Shown: positions 1 through 4,717 of the stretch, piece after piece
Position numbering within the stretch: position 1 is the stretch's first letter
How the letters are laid out: the number at the start of each line of letters is the position of its first letter
Assembly: GCA_023229405.1 (NCBI GenBank)
Contig: JALNZH010000137.1
Span: forward strand, 1-9,229
Reading direction: 5' to 3'
DNA length: 9,229 bases
DNA from: Bacteroidota bacterium
Lineage (GTDB): Bacteria > Bacteroidota > Ignavibacteria > UBA10030 > UBA8401
Translations under genes and position numbers: made by a program
Notes under the pieces: model-generated
Seen by the model: only the letters and a program-made list of their open reading frames with translations
The model's database searches: none
Told to the model about the DNA's origin: nothing

Positions 1-739
1 GTTTCGCATGCTCTTCTTCTTCAATCACAAAAGCGCCGGCGCCTTCTCCCAGGACAAATCCGTCACGGTCTATATCGAACGGACGTGATGCGCGTTGCGG
101 CTCGTCATTCCGTTTGCTCATAGCGCGCGCGGAACAGAATCCTGCTATACCGATCTCTGTGATGGACGCTTCGGCACCGCCAACTACCATCACATCCACT
201 TCGCCCCGTTTAATGGCGTGGTAACCGTCCGCAATGGCGTGATTACTTGTTGCGCAAGCGGAGACGACGCCATAATTAATTCCCTTAGCGCCAATTCGGA
301 TGGCGAGCATACCGGAAATCATGTTGATAATGACTGAAGGAATAAAAAACGGCGAGACCTGTTTTTGTCCACCCGCATCAAGGTTTAACGATGTGTGACT
401 GATGCCGATTAATCCTCCTGCACCGGAGCCCATAATAATCCCGACTCGCTCGGCGTTTTCCGGAGTAATTTTCAAACCTGAATCAGCGACAGCATCCAGT
501 CCAGCGCCGAGACCAAATTGAAGACACAGATCCCACCGGCCGACTTCTTTTGCATCAAAATATTTCTTCGGGTCGAATCCTTTCACTTCGGCAGCAATTT
601 GGGTGGTGAAGCGTTCTTTTTCAAATTTGGTAATGTGTCCGACACCTGATGTACCGGCAATCGCATTGTTCCACGATTCTTGCACGGTAAGACCCAAGGG
701 GGAGATCAGACCCATTCCTGTAATAACAACGTTTGGCAT
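1..739 (-). CDS. fabF: Beta-ketoacyl-ACP synthase II (KAS II), N-terminal 246 residues, cut by window edge
   Basis: This gene encodes the fatty-acid chain-elongating condensing enzyme, which joins malonyl-ACP to an acyl-ACP in the cytoplasm. I translated it by hand from the ATG at 739 to the left edge without a stop. The N-terminus (MPNVVITGMGLISPLG) is the thiolase-fold start typical of FabF. Further landmarks are ITPENAERVG (91-100), GSGAGG (104-109), SPFFIPSVIINM (129-140), the nucleophile loop SACATSNHAI with catalytic Cys162 (Cys163 in E. coli FabF), and SRPFDIDRDGFVLGEGAG (218-235). The two catalytic His residues would lie beyond the edge. The C-A-T-S loop replaces the usual C-A-T-G or C-T-S-G and is a tolerated variation. 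An AGGTG Shine-Dalgarno-like stretch precedes the ATG. The gene directly upstream is not acpP, the usual neighbour; instead there is a 500-bp gene-free gap. Family assignment is secure, though FabF versus a close FabB or specialised KAS paralogue cannot be settled from half a gene. Confidence 0.93.
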   Translation of the reverse strand, partial: MPNVVITGMGLISPLGLTVQESWNNAIAGTSGVGHITKFEKERFTTQIAAEVKGFDPKKYFDAKEVGRWDLCLQFGLGAGLDAVADSGLKITPENAERVGIIMGSGAGGLIGISHTSLNLDAGGQKQVSPFFIPSVIINMISGMLAIRIGAKGINYGVVSACATSNHAIADGYHAIKRGEVDVMVVGGAEASITEIGIAGFCSARAMSKRNDEPQRASRPFDIDRDGFVLGEGAGAFVIEEEEHAK

Positions 740-1003
740 AAAGGCACCTGATGTGAATTGAGATAGAAGATAGGGAAATTTTATAAGTTGAACAAATGAT
801 GGAATTTATGGATTGTGTGTCATTTTCAAGTGAACATCATGCCGAACTCATTTCGCCATCTTATGTCGGGATAGATGCTGGCATCCCGCCAAACAAACCT
901 GGCGGGCAAGTCATCAACATGACGTGATTGTTAATTACTGACTCACGTTACGCAAAACAAGAAAAACGGTCATGGTGAGCAAGGCGCAGGCTAAGCTAGT
1001 TAA
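740..1003. other. Gene-free spacer with remnants of a palindromic repeat element
   Basis: No reading frame here looks like a protein. The left part holds the fabF leader. From about 835 to 925 the sequence is rich in short inverted repeats: CCCGCCA (885-891) pairs perfectly with TGGCGGG (900-906) around an 8-nt loop, and CATCT/AGATG pair around 11 nt near 857-877. The edges carry CATGCCGAAC and CATGACG. This looks like a degenerate copy of a small dispersed palindromic element. I see no tRNA or other recognisable RNA. Confidence 0.4.
767..795 (-). promoter_or_regulatory. Possible sigma-70-like promoter of fabF
   Basis: On the minus strand TTGTTC (790-795) and TATCTT (767-772) are separated by 17 bp, about 28 bp upstream of the fabF ATG. 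Both hexamers match the consensus only partly (four of six or fewer). The spacing and position are right, and a promoter is needed somewhere here because the upstream doxX-like gene ends in a terminator. This is a weak call. Confidence 0.33.
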
Positions 1004-1098
1004 GTCATCCTTCTGCCGAAGGCATCCCTATCGGGAGACGCATCCTTTCCCGCAGGGATTCCTTCGGAACAAACAGCAAAGGATTTGCTCAGGATGAC
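1004..1098. repeat. 95-bp palindromic element with 8-bp terminal inverted repeats (REP/MITE-like)
   Basis: The element is bounded by GTCATCCT (1004-1011) and its exact reverse complement AGGATGAC (1091-1098). Inside it, CCGAAGG (1016-1022) pairs with CCTTCGG (1061-1067), ATCCCT (1024-1029) with AGGGAT (1054-1059), and CGGGA with TCCCG in the core, giving one long imperfect stem-loop. A second small hairpin, AGCAAA-gga-TTTGCT, occupies 1075-1089. There is no coding capacity for a transposase. The architecture fits a non-autonomous dispersed element or REP-like sequence. Whether other copies exist in the genome cannot be seen here. Confidence 0.6.
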
Positions 1099-1192
1099 CT
1101 CTGTTCTGCGCCGCGTCGAATCATTTTTACCTTTCTGCGTAACATCAGTTACTGAACAGATTGACAGTCGATTTGTGTGCTTTTTAAACGCA

Positions 1193-1219
1193 AAAGCCCT
1201 GCAAACGTTGCAAGGCTTT
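1193..1219 (-). terminator. Rho-independent terminator of the peptide-maturation cluster
   Basis: A 12-bp stem with a 3-nt loop lies 21 bp past the stop codon of the doxX-like gene. On the minus strand it reads AAAGCCTTGCAA, loop CGT, TTGCAGGGCTTT, with all positions paired and one G-U wobble. It is followed by TTTTGCGTTT, a moderate U-tract. The 3-nt loop, the stem and the position directly after the last gene of the cluster make this a convincing transcription end that insulates fabF. Confidence 0.8.
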
Positions 1220-1240
1220 ATGCAAAAGTATATGGTAATT

Positions 1241-1717
1241 CTATTTTTTTTCCATTTTCCACCGGACGAGTCTATCCGCAGAGATTGCGCCCGCACCGAA
1301 CACCAGCACAATCAATGAAGCTAGCAGGTGCTGGAATGGAGTGGCAGCAACGAACGCTTCCACATCACCGAAGATGTTCACTAGCGCTTCGTAATCATCC
1401 GTTGCATACGCGATGCATAAAATGACGATAAGCGGTAAAGTAAAATAGCGCGAACCGAGACCGATCACCAGTAATATTCCACAGAGTAATTCTGTTACGC
1501 CGGCAGCAATAGCGTTGAACAGCGGAAAAGGAATGTTGAGCGACATGAAGAAATCTGTGGTCCGTTCGAGATTGTTTAGTTTTCCAAGGCCTGTTTGAAA
1601 AAAATCGTATCCCCAGTATAACCGAATTAATAGTAACAATGGATGTTGCAGTAATGCAAGAGCGTTTGTATATCGTTTATGGAAAAGATTAATGCGATGA
1701 ATGAGTATAGCAAGCAT
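1241..1717 (-). CDS. DoxX-like membrane protein, HvfX-type partner of the peptide cluster
   Basis: This 158-residue protein has four predicted membrane helices at about 26-44, 66-88, 92-108 and 128-148 and a basic C-terminal tail (RWKMEKK). It has the DoxX signature: R32 in the first helix, a GYDFFQTGLGKL stretch (36-47), P63/P65 in the loop, TELLCGILLVIGLGSR (75-90) with the conserved E76 and G80, and a closing helix ending GAGAISADR. DoxX proteins accompany MNIO/DUF2063 pairs in copper-binding RiPP clusters, where they are named HvfX or BufD; their biochemical role is not settled. The start is 40 bp after the DUF2063 stop, without a clear Shine-Dalgarno sequence, so the first few residues are uncertain. 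It is the last gene before a terminator. Family assignment is firm; the role in peptide export, redox or metal handling is inferred from context. Confidence 0.82.
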   Translation of the reverse strand: MLAILIHRINLFHKRYTNALALLQHPLLLLIRLYWGYDFFQTGLGKLNNLERTTDFFMSLNIPFPLFNAIAAGVTELLCGILLVIGLGSRYFTLPLIVILCIAYATDDYEALVNIFGDVEAFVAATPFQHLLASLIVLVFGAGAISADRLVRWKMEKK

Positions 1718-1757
1718 GGTAGTCTGTATGAAGGTTGATAAAAAAAATATTAAGGTG

Positions 1758-2600
1758 CTATGTTACCGTGAGATCTGAAAACAGTCCTTTCGCGATCCAT
1801 TCGTTAAACCAATAAAAAAGGTCGTTCTGCAGTTGTTCTTCCGTTCCAGGAAATTGCTCGGCCAAACGTACGATGGCATCTCCGAACTGTTTTCCGGAAA
1901 CGAGAGAAGACAATAAAACAAATTGCTGTGCGGATAATGCTTCCCAATACGAGCGGAAAGAATTTCGATAGACGACAACATATGTTCTTTTACGAACCGG
2001 CGTTGGTACTTCTGTCTCTTCATTCACTGCATCCAGAAATTCACACGCGTTGTGGTTGAGCTCCAACAATTCTAGCGCAGCAATAGGAATTAACCGGACA
2101 GATCCCCATTGGTCCGCACGAACAGAGGCAATCTGCTGTTGGGTAATGAGCGGTTTTTCTTCAGCTTCAAGGTTATTCGTTATAGAAAGTTCTAATGTTG
2201 CCAGATCTGCGAGAAACTCTTTTTCCGCAATCGATGATTCGCGGAAAAACTCCGGAAAGTGCCTACCAAGATGATTCAGCGTATAACTGCGAGAAGGATA
2301 TTTCTGTACATATTCCTCCGTAACAATGCGGTCAAACTCCTCTTCACCGAAAAACCGTTTTACTGCCGGATAATCGATTGCCATAGACTCGGTCATACGA
2401 AGAAAAAACATCCTGCGATAAATCGCGATTCGTTCCACCGGCGTTAATGTGGATGACGGAAGCACTGCGCCGTACGCGGTATCGAACGGTAGCTGCTGCA
2501 CTGCCTGTTCGGAATGCCACGCTTCGTCATTTGTGCCGGGGTGTTCGATGACCGATTGCATCCACCGTTGTAATGTATTAAGCGGAATTGTTGGTTTCAT
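1758..2600 (-). CDS. DUF2063 (HvfC/BufC-type) partner protein of the MNIO maturase
   Basis: This 280-residue cytosolic protein has no signal peptide. The N-terminal domain has the DUF2063 pattern: LQRWMQSVIEHP at 10-21, ERIAIYRRMFFLRMTESM at 56-73, YPAVKRFFGEEEF at 77-89, YPSRSYTLNHLGRHFPEFF at 101-119, and FLADLATLEL at 129-138. A second, less conserved domain fills 160-280 and contains RTYVVVYRNSF. In characterised bufferin, HvfABC and methanobactin-like systems, the protein encoded next to the MNIO oxidase binds the precursor and presents it to the enzyme; that role is inferred here from family and position. The ATG lies 4 bp past the maturase stop and has no obvious ribosome-binding site of its own, which points to translational coupling. 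Length is normal for the family. Confidence 0.88.
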   Translation of the reverse strand: MKPTIPLNTLQRWMQSVIEHPGTNDEAWHSEQAVQQLPFDTAYGAVLPSSTLTPVERIAIYRRMFFLRMTESMAIDYPAVKRFFGEEEFDRIVTEEYVQKYPSRSYTLNHLGRHFPEFFRESSIAEKEFLADLATLELSITNNLEAEEKPLITQQQIASVRADQWGSVRLIPIAALELLELNHNACEFLDAVNEETEVPTPVRKRTYVVVYRNSFRSYWEALSAQQFVLLSSLVSGKQFGDAIVRLAEQFPGTEEQLQNDLFYWFNEWIAKGLFSDLTVT

Positions 2601-2604
2601 GCAG

Positions 2605-3540
2605 TTAGAGTTTGTGGCTCATGGAATTGACCAGTTCGTTCTTTTCTATGGGAGTGAGCCGCATTTTAGGTGCAACCGTCGGTCTGATTGAGCGAGGTGC
2701 TTGCGGATTGATCGTTTCGTTCCGGTATTTTTTTGCTTTCAGCGCTTCTTCGTGCACTATATCAAACTCCGGAATATCCTCATCCCACTCCAGCAAAGTG
2801 TTTCGTCCGCCGGTTCGCTGATAGGCGTAACGATACAATTCCCACACTGCGTCAATCACGTAATCGTTGTGTGTGTCCAGAATATGCGTTCCTTTATTTG
2901 TGTGGCCGGCAAGATGATACTGACAAACAAGCGACGGATCAATCCGGTCAATAAACTCTTTCGCGTCGAAGCCATGGTTGTACGCGCTGACGTAAATGTT
3001 GTTCACGTCCATCAGCATGCCGCATTGCGATTCTTCCATCAGCCGCGCATGAAAATCCCACTCTGTCATCGTGGAAGTAGAGAACTGCGCATAGGTGGAA
3101 ACATTCTCCAGCACGAGAGGACGCTCCATAAATTCCATTACCTGTTTTACTTTGCCTACAATGTGTTTCAGTGATTCTTCCGTATAGGGAATTGGAAGTA
3201 AGTCGTGCACGTTGTGTGCATTCACACCCGTCCAACAGAGATGGTCAGAGATGTACGGTGTTTTCACCCGATCGGCGAGCGCTTTCAACAGTTTCAAGTA
3301 TTCGAAATTGACCGGATCGCTGCTGCCGACAGAAAGCGAGACGCCATGAAGAACAATTGGATACCGTTCCGCCACCTGGTCCAACACGTACCGCACTCGT
3401 CCGCCGGATTCAAGATATGTTTCCGAGATTACTTCAAACCAATCCACATTGGGATGGTGTTCAAGAATATGGTTGTAATGAACGCTGCGCAGTCCGACGC
3501 CGAAACCGAAATCGGGGATGTTCCATTTATTTTGGGTCAT
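2605..3540 (-). CDS. DUF692 / MNIO-family RiPP maturase (HvfB/BufB-like multinuclear iron oxidase)
   Basis: This 311-residue TIM-barrel enzyme belongs to the multinuclear non-haem iron-dependent oxidases. Members use iron and O2 to convert Cys residues of a precursor peptide into oxazolone/thioamide or thiooxazole groups. Visible family landmarks are GFGVGLRS (12-19), WFEVISETYL (34-43), VLHGVSLSVGS (63-73, candidate iron ligand H65), ISDHLCW (97-103, D99/H100), HDLLPIPYTEE (112-122), VLENVSTY (143-150, E145), MDVNNIYVSAYNH (177-189, D178, N180, H189), CQYHLAGH (206-213, H209), LDTH (221-224) and LLEWDEDIP (249-257, E251). The full ligand set looks intact. I chose the ATG at 3540 because AGAGG precedes it at good spacing and the conserved region starts there. 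The frame stays open to 3627, but that extension translates a stem-loop and has no family similarity. It follows the Cys-rich precursor gene and abuts the DUF2063 gene. Confidence 0.92.
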   Translation of the reverse strand: MTQNKWNIPDFGFGVGLRSVHYNHILEHHPNVDWFEVISETYLESGGRVRYVLDQVAERYPIVLHGVSLSVGSSDPVNFEYLKLLKALADRVKTPYISDHLCWTGVNAHNVHDLLPIPYTEESLKHIVGKVKQVMEFMERPLVLENVSTYAQFSTSTMTEWDFHARLMEESQCGMLMDVNNIYVSAYNHGFDAKEFIDRIDPSLVCQYHLAGHTNKGTHILDTHNDYVIDAVWELYRYAYQRTGGRNTLLEWDEDIPEFDIVHEEALKAKKYRNETINPQAPRSIRPTVAPKMRLTPIEKNELVNSMSHKL

Positions 3541-3560
3541 TGATCCTCTTTGCAATAGAA

Positions 3561-3609
3561 CGCCGAAGCCGCAGTTCCGAAGGAGTCCTTCGGACAAGCG
3601 GCTTCGGCG
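3561..3609. repeat. Strong two-tier stem-loop between precursor and maturase genes
   Basis: The outer arms CGCCGAAGCCGC (3561-3572) and GCGGCTTCGGCG (3598-3609) are exact reverse complements. The inner arms TCCGAAGGA (3576-3584) and TCCTTCGGA (3586-3594) are also exact reverse complements, giving 12 bp plus 9 bp separated by a 3x3 internal loop. No U-tract follows on the minus strand, so it is not a classical terminator. It sits 18 bp after the precursor stop codon and 20 bp before the maturase start. It could protect the precursor mRNA 3' end, cause partial termination, or be a dispersed REP-like unit: its inner TTCCGAAGGA also occurs in the element at 1004-1098. Confidence 0.8.
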
Positions 3610-3627
3610 ATAAAAGCATAATAACAA

Positions 3628-3975
3628 TTAGAGCGGTTTCTTTTCGTCTGTTTTAATTTCTTCTTTTACTTCATCTTTTTTCTCGTCGTGTCCATTGCAA
3701 CCGTCTTTACCGCTGCAACCGTCTTTACCGCTGCAACCGTCTTTTCCTTTCGCTTTATCTTTTCCTTTACAACCATCCTTCCCTTTGCAGCCGTCCTTCC
3801 CCTTCTTCATATCTTTTCCTTTACATCCGTCTTTACCGCTGCAGCCGTCTTTCTTTACTTCTTTTTTTGTTGCTGCTTTTGCGGGGGCTTTATCCTGTGC
3901 ACTTGCGACAGATCCGCTCAACAGACCGGCGACAGCGGCGGTCATTAGCAGATTGGAAAATTTGTTTGGTTTCAT
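3628..3975 (-). CDS. Secreted Cys-rich repeat peptide, probable RiPP metallophore precursor (HvfA/bufferin-like)
   Basis: The product is a 115-residue low-complexity protein. Residues 1-26 form a Sec signal peptide (basic start, hydrophobic 9-21, cleavage after SVASA), followed by an Ala/Lys spacer. The core (41-96) has seven Cys at 45, 51, 63, 69, 81, 87 and 93, each within (K)DGC(S/K/N)G. Units of six residues (GKDGCx) pair into an 18-residue block that ends in a Cys-free KGKDxxKG linker. The tail (97-115) is acidic/basic and lacks Cys. There are no aromatic residues in the core. Known MNIO substrates in such clusters include HvfA (EGKCG repeats) and bufferins; this core is comparable in density but places D-G, not G-K, before Cys. 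Modification and copper binding are inferred from the adjacent MNIO, DUF2063 and DoxX genes. An AGGAG site precedes the ATG, suggesting high translation. An unmodified metallothionein-like protein is the main alternative. Confidence 0.85.
   Translation of the reverse strand: MKPNKFSNLLMTAAVAGLLSGSVASAQDKAPAKAATKKEVKKDGCSGKDGCKGKDMKKGKDGCKGKDGCKGKDKAKGKDGCSGKDGCSGKDGCNGHDEKKDEVKEEIKTDEKKPL
3688..3852 (-). repeat. Tandem in-frame DNA repeats encoding the KDGC core
   Basis: The Cys-rich core is encoded by direct repeats with an 18-bp unit. TGCAACCGTCTTTACCGC (plus-strand sense) occurs identically at 3696-3713 and 3714-3731, with a partial third copy from 3732. A related CCGTCTTTACCGCTGCAGCC block lies near 3827-3846 and more diverged units lie between. 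The near-identity of the 3' units points to recent unit duplication, so copy number, and hence Cys number, may vary between strains. The length is a multiple of three throughout, so expansion keeps the frame. Confidence 0.75.
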
Positions 3976-4051
3976 TCGAACTCCTTTTGTTGTATGTGTA
4001 AAAAATGTGAGTTAATGTATATCGGATAATAAAGTCTTGTTTGTGAGACGC

Positions 4052-4080
4052 AATATATTCCCTCGAAGAGTGAATGTCAA
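4052..4080 (-). promoter_or_regulatory. Near-consensus sigma-70 promoter of the peptide cluster
   Basis: On the minus strand a perfect -35 hexamer TTGACA (4075-4080) is followed after exactly 17 bp by TATATT (4052-4057), five of six matches to the -10 consensus. Transcription would start near 4045, giving a leader of about 70 nt before the precursor ATG at 3975. It lies just past the stop of the haem-lipoprotein gene, so the cluster is probably its own transcription unit. I see no MerR-type 19-bp spacing and no clear operator dyad. A short GTCT/AGAC inverted repeat lies in the early leader (about 4033-4048). Confidence 0.7.
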
Positions 4081-4095
4081 GATTGAGGATTGTAA

Positions 4096-4605
4096 TTACG
4101 GATGTGAATCATTCGTTCGGGTATAGTCAATTCCCGGGGTATGGCATGCTCCGCATTTCTGGCCATTCTCCGAGGCAGAAATGAATACATCTCCATTTCC
4201 TTTTAATTCTGCCCAAACCCAGTTTCCCGCACCTTTATTTGAAGCGGCGGAAAGTTTTAACATGATGGCATAAAATTGACGGACACCGTTGTCATTAAAA
4301 ATTTCTTTGACAATCAGAGAGGAATCAGAAAATGTTGCCAATGTTTTTACTCTTCCCAGTGTATCCAATTGCTCTTTCGCTTTGGCATTGTACCACACAA
4401 TTATTTTCCCCGCATGAGCGGCACCGCTGTTACCCGGGACGGTATCGGTAGAATTGTTAAAGAATGCCGCTTTCGATGTTGTTTTTGCCAGCTGATAAAG
4501 CTGTGCATCGGTCACCGTAATAATAGTATTGGCAGTTGGAGAGTCGCTCTCCTTACATCCAGCCGCTACAAGAAGAAACAGAAATCCGAAAAGTAAGTTT
4601 TTCAT
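4096..4605 (-). CDS. Lipoprotein with CxxCH haem motif, cytochrome P460-like
   Basis: This 169-residue protein starts with a lipoprotein signal peptide: basic KN, a hydrophobic stretch to 15, and the lipobox AAGC with lipidation at Cys17. It is therefore membrane-anchored on the periplasmic side. A single c-type haem motif, CGACH, lies near the C-terminus (151-155) and is followed by GIDYTRTND. The preceding segment (SLIVKEIF, FYAIMLKL, GNWVWAEL, 96-134) resembles the cytochrome P460 family, whose haem is also cross-linked to a Lys. K67 in AHAGKIIVWYN is a candidate, but I cannot confirm it. P460 enzymes oxidise hydroxylamine or NO; many homologues have no known substrate. The gene has an AAAGG site just upstream of the ATG, and a paired direct-repeat operator lies 55 bp upstream. 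It probably forms a single-gene unit, between a kinase gene and the peptide promoter. Haem attachment is likely; the P460 assignment is moderate. Confidence 0.7.
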   Translation of the reverse strand: MKNLLFGFLFLLVAAGCKESDSPTANTIITVTDAQLYQLAKTTSKAAFFNNSTDTVPGNSGAAHAGKIIVWYNAKAKEQLDTLGRVKTLATFSDSSLIVKEIFNDNGVRQFYAIMLKLSAASNKGAGNWVWAELKGNGDVFISASENGQKCGACHTPGIDYTRTNDSHP

Positions 4606-4660
4606 ATGCCTTTAAGATAATGATTGTTGAAAAATTGACGCAGGCAAGATACGCAGCACC

Positions 4661-4679
4661 TATCACGAAATTATCACAG
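4661..4679. promoter_or_regulatory. Candidate response-regulator operator upstream of the P460-like gene
   Basis: Two TATCAC half-sites (4661-4666 and 4672-4677) lie 11 bp apart in direct orientation, the spacing at which OmpR/PhoB-family dimers bind. The 19-bp sequence matches the site at 6918-6936 at 17 of 19 positions. In the direction of the gene, TATCTT (4646-4651) follows 9 bp after the box and could serve as a -10, the arrangement of an activated PhoB-type promoter. No good -35 hexamer is visible, which also fits activator dependence. Confidence 0.6.
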
Positions 4680-4717
4680 AGGGGTAAAAAATTGTGAAGC
4701 AGTCGGACAATATTTGC

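Noticed and set aside
95..337. Plus-strand 80-residue frame
   Set aside because: It lies antisense to fabF, which is clearly coding on the minus strand across this region.
1000..1425. Short frames on both strands (minus 1000-1311; plus 1085-1318 and 1177-1425)
   Set aside because: They run through the palindromic element, the terminator and the doxX-like gene, have no family features and no start signals.
2701..3543. Several plus-strand frames opposite the MNIO gene
   Set aside because: They are antisense shadows; the minus strand shows a continuous chain of conserved DUF692 motifs.
3688..3856. Tandem 18-bp repeats as a possible CRISPR array
   Set aside because: Repeats abut directly without spacers, keep the reading frame and encode the Cys core of a protein.
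3688..4015. Two plus-strand frames rich in Ser/Leu/Pro/Phe repeats opposite the precursor gene
   Set aside because: They are antisense readings of the in-frame KDGC repeats. The minus-strand frame has a signal peptide, a strong ribosome-binding site, a promoter and matching neighbours.
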